Below, piece by piece: positions 35,780-47,798 of a DNA stretch of 64,000 nucleotides. Position 1 is the first letter of the stretch, and every line of letters begins with the position of its first letter. Source of the DNA: Lolium rigidum. Its lineage: Eukaryota > Streptophyta > Magnoliopsida > Poales > Poaceae. The notes under the pieces are model-generated. The model made no database searches and was not told the DNA's origin. It worked only from the letters and a program-made list of their open reading frames with translations. Made by a program: the position numbers and the translations under genes. The DNA is taken from the NCBI RefSeq assembly GCF_022539505.1, contig NC_061514.1:37663769-37727768 (forward strand). The letters run 5' to 3'.

Positions 35780-36415
35780 CACTGACTCCAGGTTCAGGAG
35801 TGGCGCCGTGATATGTGTGTGTGTTCCTGCGTGTGACACGACACTGAGCCGAGATTAGGCAGCACAATCTGCATATATGCATGCATCCAACCTGGGGAAC
35901 CCTGCGCAGCTTGCACGCGTCGGGTCTTGCCCCTGATCAGGAGGGGCCTAGCCATATCTCCTACTACCCAACACAAAAGGCGCATCCCTAATTCACGGAA
36001 CTAATTGATCATGTTGAGTTTGTGCCTGCAAGCAAACAAGTTCCACTAATAGACGGATTTCCATACCCTGCACATCGAAATTGTGATAGGAACCACAAGT
36101 TTCATATGCCCCGCTCATGAGTCAACTAGTTTCCATGTAGAAATTTTTTCAATAAATCGAAGCTATTCTATAGGGCCTAAGGTTTGAACAAATGACACCT
36201 AGGATATTTTTTCCAGTTTTGCTAATTCTTAGCTAGCTGAGAATTAAGTTAGCTCTTAGTTGAGTCCTACACCGTCCTATTTGTATCACTATTTGTTCAT
36301 TTCTGAGTTACAAGTTTAGTTGCAACAGAGATTTTTTTTCAACTAGGAAAAAATGTTTGTTTCATGATTCATGCTAATCGCTAGTTGCAGCATGTGTTGC
36401 AACTAGGAAAACTGT
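35780..36415. other. Intergenic DNA upstream of the SAUR gene
   Basis: No frame or repeat end recognised. A short imperfect direct repeat with core CAACTAGGAAAA followed by TGTTTGTTTCA occurs twice (about 36340 and 36398). Confidence 0.4.
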
Positions 36416-36843
36416 TTGTTTCACTTGAATAAACTTTTTGCGGGGTATCGAAGACGGGCGAGGACTGCTGGATGCGGGCAGGATGGTGGAGCTGTTTGGT
36501 GTTATGGTGACATCGACGGCAGGCCTGGCACGGTCAATGCGTTGATCTCGCTTGGAGATGGGTTCGAGATAGATGGCGGTTGCAAACTCTGCGACGTGTG
36601 CAATGGCACACCCTCGGGGTTTTGCTTTTTGGATGATGTGTGTTGGTGTACCGTCAGGGAGTATGGCCTTGTTCTTGGTTCCCCCTTCATCGTAGGTATA
36701 GCGAGTTGTCGCTAGGAAGGAGAGACTTCGAGTTGATCTTTGTATTCCCCTTATAAGGCATTGCGAATAATTTAATAAAGAAGAAAGCTGTGTGCATCCT
36801 TTGGATGCAGAGGCTGGGGCTATGCTCCTTGATCGAAAAAAAT
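36416..36843 (+). mobile_element. LINE 3' end with poly(A) tail
   Basis: The end reads GATGCAGAGGCTGGGGCTATGC followed by TCCTTGATCG and an A run (36837-36843). This tail is shared by grass L1-like elements and recurs at 39945-39982. The upstream part (36416-36715) is an open frame without an RT motif and is probably the end of ORF2 or 3' UTR of the same 5'-truncated copy. Confidence 0.6.
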
Positions 36844-39800
36844 TAATGGTAGAGGATAGAATTGATGACATTCCTCAAGAATCGGCGGCTGAAAATGAGA
36901 CTCTGATCAAAGACTACTCATTCGAGGAAGTGTATGAGGCGATTTCACAGATGAAGCATAATAAAGCGCCAGGACCAGATGGTTTTCCGGCGGAATTTTA
37001 TCAAACTTTTTGGTAAGTAATAAAATTGGATTTAATGGCACTTTTTATTTCATTCCAAAGAGGAGAACTACCGTTGCATCGGCTAAATTTTGGGGTTGTT
37101 ACTCTGCTTCCAAAAAAGGATAATGCGACACAAATTCAACAGTACCGCCCTATTTGTCTACTTAATGTGATTTTTAAGATTTTTACTAAGGTTGCCGCCA
37201 TTCGTATTTCTGAGGTAGCTCATAGTGTGATTAAACCTACTCAGACTGCGGTTATGCTGGGTAGACATATTCTGGAGGGAGTAGTTGTGCTTCATGAGTC
37301 TATACATGAATTACATAGAAAGAAACTAGATGGTGTTCTTTTTAAAATTGATTTTGAAAAGGCATATGACAAGGTAAAATGGCCCTTTTTACAACAAGTT
37401 TTGCGTATGAAGGGGTTTGATGAAATATGGTGTAATCGGATTAAACAGTATGTTCAAGGAGTAAGGATGGCAATTTTACCCACGGGTACGGGTACCCGCG
37501 GGTATCGTACCCGCATGGGCAGGGTATGGGTACACTTTTATGCCCATGGGTAGTACCCATACCCTGCCCGTTAAGTCATGGGCAGGGCACGGGTATAGCC
37601 TCGTACCCGCGGGTATACCCATACTCTGCCCGTTTATTGTTAAATTCTTACGTGACACGTCTATTTCTGTTGACTTATGAATTAGAATATGAGAATGTGA
37701 TTTTTATATTATGTTAATTGTTATGTACTCAACTATCTGTTATTGAGTTGAGATAATTATTTTTTTAATCGATATTGTTATCGATAAATGTAAAATTGTG
37801 ATTGACTTGTGTACAATTTAACCTACCCACCGGGTACCCAATGGGTACGGGTACCCACCGGATATGGGTATGGGTAAATTTTATACCCATGGGTATGGGT
37901 ATGGGTAGAAGTTTGTACCCATTGACTATACGAGTATGGGTATGGTATTGCTCTACCCTGCCCATACCCTGCCCATTGCCATCCTTATCAAGGAGGGAGT
38001 GTGGGAATTAGGGTGAATGATGATATTGGCCACAATTTCCAGACTAGGAAAGGTTTGAGACAGGGAGATCCTTTATCTCCAATTCTCTTTAATATTGTCG
38101 CGGATATGCTAGCCACTCTTATTGCTAGGGCTAAGGAAGCGGGACAAATAGGGGGGCTTTTATCTCATCTGGTTGATGGTGGCATTTCAATATTACAATA
38201 TGCCGATGACACAATTTTATGTATGGAACATGACATTGCCAAAGCACTTAATATGAAGTTGATTTTATGTCTGTTTGAGCAACTCTCCGGATTAAAAATT
38301 AATTTTCATAAGAGTGAGATATTTTGTTTCGGTAAAGCAAAGGATACCGAAGATAAATATATGCAAATTTTTGGTTGTGAGGCAGGAGTTCTGCCTTCTA
38401 AATATCTTGGTATTCCTATCCATCACCGAATTTTGAGAAATGCTGAATGGAATCCGGTTGAGAGTCGTTTTGCTTCAAAACTAGGATGCTGGCGGAGTAA
38501 AATGCTTTCTTATGGGGATAGATTGGTTCTCATTAATTCGGTCTTAACAAGTTTACCAATGTTCATGTTATCTTTCATGGAAATCCCAGTAGGGGTTAGG
38601 AAAAGATTAGACTTCTATAGATCCAATTTTTTCTGGCAATCGGATGAACAAAAGAAAAGATATAGACTATCTAAATGGAACATGCTTTGTAGGCCGAAAG
38701 ATCGGGGGGGCTGGGGATTGAAGTTTTGGAATTAAAAAACAAGTGCTTACTTAGTAAATGGTTTTTCAAAATCCTTAATGAACAAGGTATGTGGCAAGAA
38801 ATTTTACACAACAAGTATCTACATTCTAAAACTTTAGCGCAAGTTGAGGCTAAACCTACAGATTCACCTTTTTGGAAAGGTCTGATGAAAGTGAAATCTG
38901 ATTTTTTTAGTAGAGGGTTTTTCAAGATTGGTGATGGCGGTTTGGTACGTTTTTGGGAAGATATCTGGCTAGGGGATGCCCCTTTGGCACAACAATACAC
39001 CTCTCTTTATAATATAGTTCAGCATAGAGATGTTTTGGTATCTACAGTGCTGGCTCAAACACCATTAAATATTACTTTTAGGAGAGGCCTAAATGATCAC
39101 AAATATACTGAGTGGTTGCATTTGTGTCAACGATTAATTACCATCAATCTTACCGATGAACCCGATAAGTTTGTATGGAAGCTTACAGATTCGGGTTTGT
39201 TCATAGTTAAATCTATGTATCTGGATTATATGAATGGACATACTAGATTTTTGCGCAAATATTTATGGAAACTGAAAATTCCTTTAAAGATTAAGATTTT
39301 CATGTGGTTTCTTAATAACAAGGTTTTACTTACCAAGGACAATTTGGCAAAACGTAGATGGACAGGGTCTCAAAAGTGTTGCTTCTGTGATGCAAATGAA
39401 ACTGTTGATCATTTGTTCCTTCTTTGTCCATTTACTACTATCATTTGGAGGATGATCTACTTTGCTTATAACATTCCTCCACCAAGGAGTATCAATAATA
39501 TGTTTGGGAACTGGTTGTATGGAGTTCCAAAGAAAGATAAAAATAAAATTAGGATTGGTATTTCTGCTATATGCTGGACAGTATGGAATACTATAAATGA
39601 TATGATTTTTAATAATCCGAAGGGTATTAACTTTTTGCAGGTTATTCATCGAGCTGTGCATTGGATACAGTTATGGGCTTTCCTGCTACCGGAGGATCAG
39701 CGCAAGGATATGGATACTGGCTGCAACAAGCTGCTGATGGTTACGCAGGATTTCTATTACCGGGCTACTGGGTGGCGACACAGTAATAGGATAGAGTATG

Positions 39801-39983
39801 GCTAGCCTATTTAGGTGTCGTTGTTTCCGTTGGTTGATTCATGTCGCAACCTTGTCGGATCCTTGAATGTAATTTATCTTTTTTACTTTTGTTCTCGTAC
39901 TCGATACTTCGTGACTTTTAATAAAGGGTCGTGTGCATCAATTGATGAAGAGGCTGGAGCTATTGCTCCTTTATCTAAAAAAG
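36844..39983 (+). pseudogene. 5'-truncated L1-like LINE, ORF2 (RT and zinc-binding domain), interrupted by a hAT element
   Basis: The frame begins inside ORF2, just before RT (MKHNKAPGPDGFPAEFYQTF, IKPTQTAVMLGRHILEG, FKIDFEKAYDKVKW). It is split at 37462-37987 by a hAT element and resumes with KGLRQGDPLSPILFNIVAD and the catalytic ILQYADDTIL (about 38190). A stop after AEFYQTFW (37014) and a one-base shift near 38720 break it. After the shift an open frame (38726-39805) carries the connection region and the zf-RVT domain (CCFCDANETVDHLFLLCPF). The 3' UTR ends GATGAAGAGGCTGGAGC... plus an A run at about 39976-39982. The endonuclease domain is absent, as expected for 5' truncation during target-primed reverse transcription. 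No target duplication was found. Confidence 0.85.
37462..37987. mobile_element. Non-autonomous hAT element, 526 bp, in LINE ORF2
   Basis: Both ends read TAAGGATGGCAAT inward, followed by repeated GGGTA/CCCGC words (ACCCGCGGGTA, ATGGGTACCC). Exact 8-bp duplications TCAAGGAG flank it (37454-37461 and 37988-37995), diagnostic of hAT transposition. Removing the element and one duplicate makes the LINE reading frame continuous. No transposase is encoded. Confidence 0.9.
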
Positions 39984-39994
39984 TTACTCACTTC

Positions 39995-40520
39995 AAGTAA
40001 GGATGGCGGACTAGGGTGCCATCAAGAATTAAAGTCTTTTCGTGGCAACTCATCCGACATAAGCTACCTTGTTCCCTTTATGGTGAACTAGAGGATTGCA
40101 ATCACATCTTCTTTAGTTGTCGACAAGCGAGGTTTATGTGGGCAGGAGTTAGGAAACTTCTTCACTATGATTGAAATCAGGTTGGGGCTAGTGATTTTCT
40201 GGCTATCTCTCCAGTCCAGTCAGGATCATACCGTAGGCTAGTTTAGTTTAACTTTGCGGCATAGTGCTGGGCACTTTGAAACATTAGGAAAAAAGCAAGT
40301 ATTGATGGTACTTTGATTGGCAAGCGGACTGACGCTATTTACAAAATGTTAATATGGTGAGATCGAAGGATAGGAGCATGGTGGACGCGACGATGGGGGC
40401 AATCTGGTGTCTGCACACCTTCCTCGCGACTTCAGTAGAACGATTGCCTCATGTCAATGTTTATCATTCTATCTTTATTGTAATGCATACCTTGTCATTT
40501 GAATCGGTGTTTGTGAGCTG
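39995..40520 (+). mobile_element. LINE remnant with zinc-binding domain
   Basis: The frame near 40015-40200 reads TRVPSRIKVFSWQLIRHKLP, then LEDCNHIFFSCRQARFMWAG, the zf-RVT region of ORF2, with an in-frame stop after KLLHYD. The remainder is 3' UTR-like. It is a third, older plus-strand LINE piece. Confidence 0.65.
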
Positions 40521-40736
40521 GGTTCGGGTGTGACTGTAGAACTGCCTAATATGTGGAAAAAAGTTATGGCTTTCTGCTAAATTTTTTTAATTTTTTTCTA
40601 GTTTTTTTTGACACTATAGCCCGAATAATTATGTGGTTTGTGTTATTTGCTCTTCCATTTTTCTGAGTAGTCACGAACGAAAACCATATGGGGATATGAG
40701 AGTGGGGGAGATGTGGTTGGATGCCAGAGAAACAAC

Positions 40737-43700
40737 TGCTGGAATTTGTGGGCATTTGGCCTTTGGCCCATGGCCCATTATCAAATTCTGAAACTCACAT
40801 GGCCCATTTCAATAATCAGTGGCAGCACTAGTGGGGGCTAAAGTTTAGTCCCACATTGCTAGTTGGGAGAGAGTTGGAGTGGTATATAAGGTGGGCTGTT
40901 CTAGTGCTAGTAAGTGAGTGAGAAGAGAGAGAGCCCTCGCGCACTCCTCCTCCTCCGCTGCCCGCCTCGCCTCGTCACGATACGTCGCGGGTTGCGGGAA
41001 TCTCGCCGAGCTTATCTTTTTTGTTGTTTGTGTATGTAAGGGTATATTGCCCCTATGTGTGGTTTTGGTATTTAATGACAACCCCTATGGACTAATGTTT
41101 TCATTGAGTTTATATGAAGGAATATTCCATAGGTGCTACTTGTACTCCATGTGTTGGATTCAAGTATGGATTCCATGAAGATTAAGGTATACCTTGTGTA
41201 TTGGCATCAAGATCATCAGTATGAAGATATATATGTGATATGATCAAGAAGAAGAAACGAAGATGGAGTTCTTATGTGGAACTCAATATTAGCCATGCTC
41301 TATCTTATGTGAGTATGAGAAGATACAAGGTTGAGTTGGTCAAGTTCAAGATGAGCATCTCAAGTGAATCACATGCTTGAACCTTGCCATCCATTTGGGG
41401 ATAATGGACTAATGAAGATGTGCATCAATGGAGATTTCCCATCATAGTGTATGGGGGAGCATTTGTGAGTCTTCACGAAGCAACATTGGTCAAGTGAGGC
41501 ATTCCGGCTTGAGTAAAGCTTGAAGAGTTATCATCAAGATCAAGCGGGATGCGCAAGGAAAAGGTATGGCCTTGCTAGGTTTTCCTTTTACCGGTCTCAA
41601 GGTGGATGTTGGGAGACCGGATTATAGGATAGATAGCCGCACTATTAAGAGGGGCTTTCGGTTGAGTAACTTGATCACATCGTCTTAGAGAGCTCAATCT
41701 TTGCATACTTTGCATATCCTTATTGCTTCTTGGTGTTTCTCTATGTGAGGTTCTTGAGCTTGTTGCTAGCTTTACAACAAGCCCAAGTTCATCGAAAACA
41801 GAATCCGCATGCATCTTCTATTGCGTTTTCGAGTTTGGACGTCTTCACCGTTTCTTGACGGTAGGAGACTCCTCCCTAAAAACATTTAAAAATATCCTGT
41901 GAGGAGTCTCCATATTTATCACAGTTTTAGTAAAACATGTTTTTCCTGCTTGCCCGGTTTCTCGCCCGATTTGACCGGCCTCCCAACCGGCCAGTCCGGC
42001 GCGCAGTCCGGTTGACCGGTCGCCAACCGGGCGCCAACCGGATGACCTCCTGGACGACACAAAGTGACCCCGGTCGGGGTCCGGCCTCGCCGACCGGTTT
42101 GGACCGGCTGGTCCGGTCCGTGGCCCGGCTCCGACCGGGCCCCTGGACCGGACGGCCCGGCCTCGAGCCCGGTTGACCGGCCTCCCCGATGGTTGACTCA
42201 GCCCAACTTTTCCCCAACGGTTATATTTGCTCTTGGGCTATAAATAGCCTTCTTCCACCTTGAGCTGAGTTACTTCTTTCCTTTCTCACACCTCCATTGT
42301 TGCATTTGAAGAAGTTGCTCTCTCTCTTGTTCCCCCCATGATTCTTGCTCATTCTTGAGGGATCTAAGAGAGGAGATCTAGATCTACACTTCCACCAAAC
42401 CATTTCTTCTCTAAGTGAGGGGAACTCTTGGGATCTAGATCTTGGAGTCTTTTGTTGACTTTCTCCATTATTCTTCCTCTCCAATCTCATCCTAGCATTT
42501 GTTGTTTGGGTGGGATTTGAGAGTGAAGGATTTGAACACCTCTAGTGTTCTTGCTTTGCATCATTGCATAGTGTTGAGCTCTCCACCACGATTAGTTCGA
42601 GTGAGAGACCGTGAGCTTGTTACTCTTGGAGGGAAACCTCCTAGTTGGCTTGGCGGTTGGTGCTCCGGTGATCTCTTCAAGAAGATTGTGAAGAGGCCCG
42701 GGCTTCTCCTTCGTGGAGCTTGTGAAGTGGTTGTGGAGCTTGCCATCTCCGGAGCGGAGGAAAAGCTAACCATAAGGAAAGGGCCATTATCCTTCGTGGG
42801 TGTGGTTCGGAGAATAGGGTGAGCCTTCGTGGCGCGGGGAATCCTTCGTGGGACCTCGACTCCTCCAAACGTGACGTACCTTGTTGCAAAGCAAGGGAAC
42901 ACGTGAATACATCCTCGTCTCCGCGTGCCTCGGTTATTTCTATACCCGAGCTCTCTTTCCTTGTGATAGCCATCGTGCTTGAAGTACATATATCTTGCTA
43001 TCACTTGTGCTACATATATCTTGTGCCTATCTTGCTTAGCTCTAGTTGCCATTGTTACACTTAGTTGAGCTTAGCATATTTAGGGTTTGTGCTTGTAAAC
43101 TAAACATTACTTTAATTCCCCATTCTTACAAGACAAATCCGCAAGAGTTTGTAATTGCCTATTCACCCCCCCTCTAGGCGACATCTCGATCTTTCAGTGT
43201 AATCAATTTTGAGTCATTAACGGACGCGTTACTCAGCCGTTTTGCCTTCCGGTTTTTCTGGATCGTGGCTGTGCCGACTCGGACGTGGGCTGCGCCCCAA
43301 CCCTAGCATGTGTGTGCCACATATGTGACTACCTGTTTCCAGTTTATTGCGCCGCCGCCTTCGTCTTCCTCATCCCGTCTGTCGGCGTGCACCGACTCGC
43401 CGGGACAGATGAGGCCTCCGGAACCTTGCCTCTCGTGAACCCGTACGGGTGAGGGGCAATCAGGTTTTGGGGAGCGCTCCGGCGCGACTGCGGCAGCACG
43501 ACGTCGTCTTCGGACGACGAGTTCCTCCACACCGACAACTTCTTCCCGGACCTCAGCAACTTCTTCGACAACCTAAACATGGGCGACAACGACGTCTGCT
43601 GCGAAGTATGTGATCTTGTCGTTTCTCTTTCGGTTCGTTAGAGTTTCTCCATCTAGTTTCGTGATAGATGCGATCAGCTTGTCTTGTTTAGATGTGATAT

Positions 43701-43813
43701 GTTCATCTATCTTGCTAGTCTGCACGATTAGTTTATTAGTTATTTTCATAGTCATGATTTATCAATTACTTGCACGGATTATTTCATATGGATATTTGCT
43801 TATATATTCAACA
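40737..43813 (+). repeat. 5' LTR of the plus-strand Copia element (interrupted)
   Basis: The LTR is formed by 40737-41034 and 43197-43813, with a solo LTR between. A TATA-like TATATAAG lies at 40883-40890. Compared with the 3' LTR it lacks about 40 bases near 43298, including a second TATA box, and has about 30 unrelated bases (near 43317-43347) in their place. Confidence 0.9.
41035..43196 (+). mobile_element. Solo LTR, 2162 bp, inside the Copia 5' LTR
   Basis: It starts TGTAAGGGTATATTGCCCC and ends CTCGATCTTTCA, with 5-bp duplications GTGTA on both sides (41030-41034 and 43197-43201). The 3' LTR has the same position uninterrupted with a single GTGTA. It has a TATA box (CTATAAATAG, 42239-42248) preceded by a GC-rich block full of CCGG words (about 41960-42190). 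The internal region and second LTR are gone, the normal result of LTR-LTR recombination. I recognise the end (CCCCCCTCTAGGCGACATC) as a common Triticeae LTR end but cannot name the family. Confidence 0.9.
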
Positions 43814-46800
43814 ATCCAAAAACCTGATTTTAGGCAAATCAATTCAAGCAGCGTTGCTGCCGCTACTCGACCTCCCTCTTTGATGGTATGCATTACAAGA
43901 GGTGGCGCACAAAGGCAGTTCTATGGTTTACAAACCTAGGCTGTTTTAGCGCCACGGATGCTAGACCTGAGGGGCCTCTCTCTGCAGAGGAGCAGGAAAA
44001 GTTTGAGAAGGTCGACGCCATGTTTATGGCGGCCTTGTTCAGCATTCTTGGGGACATCATTGTTGACCCGTACATGGCTTTCGACCATGATAAAGATGCG
44101 TGGGATGCGCTCGAGGCCAAATTTGGGGTCTCGGACGCTGGCACCGAACTGTATGTCATGGAGCAATACTATGACTACAGGATGACCGATGAGCGCTCCG
44201 TGGTTGAGCGAGGCTCATGAGATTCAGCTCTCTTGCCAAAGAACTCGAGCAGAATAAGTGTACCTTACCGGACAAATTTGTGGTCGGTGGCATTATTGCC
44301 AAGCTTCCTCCTTCATGGAGGAACTTTGCTACTTCTCTGAAACATAAGAGACAAGAGTTTTCCGTTTCGGATCTCATTGGCTCGCTTCATGTGGAAGAGA
44401 AGGCGAGAGCAAAGGACACACGCGCTCGTAGTTTTGAGGGAGGTTCTAGTGCCAATGTGGTAGAGAAGAAAAACTTCCAATCTCACAAGTCTAAGAATAA
44501 GAACAATGGAAAATGCAAGTTTGACGAGAAGAACAAAGCCTCCAACTCAACCAACTTCAAAAGGAAGACTCCTTATAAGAAGAAAGGGAACTGCCATGTT
44601 TGTGGTGCTCCTGGACATTGGGCTCCCGATTGCCCGAACGCCATGATCGGCGTGGGAACAGCGGCAAGTCCGCAAATGTTGTTATTGGCGTTGATACTGA
44701 CATGAAGGACGTTGGGTACGGTATTTCCCCTACTGTCCTTTCAGTATGTAATTCTCCTGATTGGTGGATAGACACCGGAGCCAATACACATGTATGTTCT
44801 GATGTCTCTATGTTTTCTGCTTATCAGGTCGCAAGGACTTCCTCCGTGCTGATGGGAAACGACTCACGTGCTTCTGTTTGTGGTGTTGGTACGGTGGATC
44901 TGAAGTTTACTTCGGGAAAGACCATCCAGCAAAAGAATGTGCAGCACATTCCGTCCATTAATAAGAATCTCGTTAGAGGATCGCTTTTATGTCGAGATGG
45001 TTTTAAGTTGGTTTTTGAGTCCAATAAAGTTGTAATTTCCAAGTGTGGACAATTTATTGGAAAGGGTTATGTATGCGGAGGCTTGTTCCGCTTATCTCTG
45101 TCAGACATATGTACTCAAATTATTAATCATGTTTGCAATGATAGTGAGTCCGATATTTGGCATTCACGACTTTGTCATATTAATTTTTGGTGCATGACGC
45201 GGCTAGCAAATATGAATTTAATTCCGAAATTTGCTATTGTCAAGAAATCCAAGTGCCAAGTATGTGTGCAAGCTAAGCAACCACGAAGTCTCACAAGACT
45301 GCGGAGGCAAGAGACTTGGCACCGCTGGAACTTATACATTCGGATCTTTGTGAAATGAATGGTGAATTGACAAAAGGAGGGAAAAGATACTTCATGACTC
45401 TAATCGATGACTCTACTCGATATTGTTATGTGTACCTCCTGAAATCTAAAGATGAAGCTCTTAATTACTTCAAAATCTTTAAAGCTGAAGCGAGAAAACC
45501 AACTTGATCGAAAGATCAAGCGGCTAAGGTCCGATCGTGGTGGAGAGTATTTTTCCAACGAGTTTGATTCTTTTTGTGCGGAACATGGTATTATCCATGA
45601 GAGGACGCCTCCCTACTCACCTCGGTCAAATGGGGTGGCCGAAAGAAAGAACCGTACTCTAACTGATTTGGTTAACGCCATGTTAGATACATCGGGTCTA
45701 TCCAAGGCATGGTGGGGGGAGGAGATATTGACTGCATGTCATGTCCTAAACCGTGTCCCCACAAAGAACAAAACCATTACTCCTTTTGAGGAATGGGAAA
45801 GGAAAAGGTTGAAACTCTCTTATCTACGAAATTGGGGCTGTATGGCGAAAGTAAATGTGCCAATACCCAAGAAGCGCAAGCTTGGACCAAAAACCGTGGA
45901 TTGTGTTCTTCTGGGATATGCATTTCATAGCATTGGCTATAGATTTTTGATAGTAAAATCTGAGGTATCCGACATGCATGTTGGTACAATTATGGAGTCG
46001 AATGATGCGACTTTCTTTGAGGATATCTTTCCTATGAAGGAAACGTCTAGCTCATCAATTCAGGAGGTGCCCAGTTCATCTACTCATGAACTATTTCCTG
46101 AACCTACCATGGCTATAGAAAACTTTGATAATCCTGTGGAGGATGACAATGAAGCTCCCAAAAGGAGCAAGAGACAGAGGAGTACAAAGTCCTTTGGTCA
46201 CGATTTCATTGTGTACCTCGTGGATGATACTCCCACTTCTATTTCAGAAGCCTATGCATCTCAGGATGCTGACTACTGGAAGGAAGCTATCCGTAGCGAG
46301 ATGGATTCCATCTTAGCTAATGGAACTTGGGAGGTTTCGATCGTCCTTATGGGTGCAAACCTGTAGGATGCAAGTGGGTGTTCAAGAAAAGCTTAGGCAT
46401 GATGGTACTACTGAAAAGTACAAGGCACGTCTTGTGGCCAAGGGTTATACCCAGAAAGAAGGTGACGATTTCTTTGATACATACTCACATGTTGCCAAAT
46501 TGACCACCATTCGAGTGCTACTATCCTTGGCTGCCTCACATGGTCTTCTCGTTCATCACATGGATGTTAAGACTGCTTTCCTAAATGGAGAGCTTGAAGA
46601 GGAAATTTATATGGAGCAGCCAGATGGATTTGTAGTAGATGGTCAAGAAGGAAAGGTGTGTAAGTTACTGAAGTCTTTGTATGGGCTTAAGCAAGCGCCT
46701 AAGCAGTGGCATGAGAAGTTTGAAAGAACTTTAACCGCCGAAGGCTTTGTTGTAAACGAAGCCGACAAGTGTGTATACTATCGCCATGGTGGGGGCGAGG

Positions 46801-47798
46801 GAGTTATTCTCTGTCTCTATGTCGATGACATATTGATATTTGGGACCAGCCTTCACTGTGATCAAGGAGGTCAAGGAGTTCCTATCTCGTTGTTTTGAGA
46901 TGAAGGACTTGGGAGTAGCTGATGTGATCTTAAACATCAAGCTGTCGAAGGATGACGATGGTGGGATTACATTGCTTCGAGTCCAACTATGTGGAAAAGA
47001 TCCTGAGTCGCTTCGGGTATAGCGATTGCAAATCTTCTCCAACGCCTTATGATCCTAGTGTGATAATTCGTAAGAATAAAAGAATTGCTAGAGATCAATT
47101 GCGATATTCGCAGATCATTGGCTCGCTTATGTATTTAGCCAGCGCCACGAGGCCTGACATCTCCTTTGCTTGTAAGTAAACTCAGTCTGTTTTGTGTCTA
47201 GACCTGGAGATGTTCATTGGCATGCTCTTGAGAGAGTTTTGCGCTATTTGAAAGGCACTTGCGAGTTATGGCATTCACTATACTTGGGTATCCAATGGTA
47301 CTTGAGGGTTATAGTGATGCAAATTGGATATCCGATGCTGATGAGACTAAGGCCACAAGTGGTTATTTGTTTACACTTGGAGGTGGTGCTCGTTTCTGGA
47401 AGTCTTGCAAGCGGACCATCATTACGAGGTCAACTATGGAAGCAGAACTCACGACGTTAGACACGGCCCATCGTTGAAGCGAGTGGCTTCGTGAGCTCTT
47501 GATGGACTTACCTGTGGTTGAGAAACCAATACCCGCTATTCCTATGAACTGTGATAATCAAGCTGTGATCGTCAAAGTAAACAGTTCTAAGGAGAATATG
47601 AAGTCATCAAGGCATGTGAAGAGGAGACCGAAAGCTGTCGGGAAAATGAGAAACTCCGGAGTTATAGCGTTGGATTATATCCATACGTTTAGAAACACTG
47701 GCAGACCCCTTCACAAAGGGACTATCACGAAATGTGATAGAAAATGCATCAAGAGAGATGGGTATGAGACCCACACTATGAGCTGCACACGGTGGTAA
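43814..47798 (+). pseudogene. Ty1/Copia gag-pol polyprotein, degraded
   Basis: Gag begins around 43850 (SSVAAATRPPSLMV) without a start codon, shifts near 43890 and continues (GCFSATDARPEGPLSAEEQE); a shift near 44215 leads to LAKELEQNKCTLPDKFVVGG. Then come zinc knuckle CHVCGAPGHWAPDC, protease WWIDTGANTHVCSD, GAG-pre-integrase WHSRLCHINF, integrase catalytic residues in LIHSDLC, RSDRGGEYF and SNGVAERKN, RT with HHMDVKTAFLNG and YVDDILIF, and RNase H with YSDANWISDADETKATSG and RSTMEAEL. Shifts occur near 44640, 45300, 45490, 46350, 46850, 47010 and 47470. The usual primer site TTGGTATCAGAGCC right after the 5' LTR is replaced by ATCCAAAAACC. The element cannot move by itself. Confidence 0.88.

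Noticed and set aside
36340..36425. Direct repeat of CAACTAGGAAAA...TGTTTGTTTCA as a target duplication
   Set aside because: The two copies are about 60 bases apart, are imperfect and enclose no element-like sequence.
40960..41030. Start of a host gene after the TATATAAG at 40883
   Set aside because: The same text occurs at 48484 and 54579-54710, so it is part of a Copia LTR.
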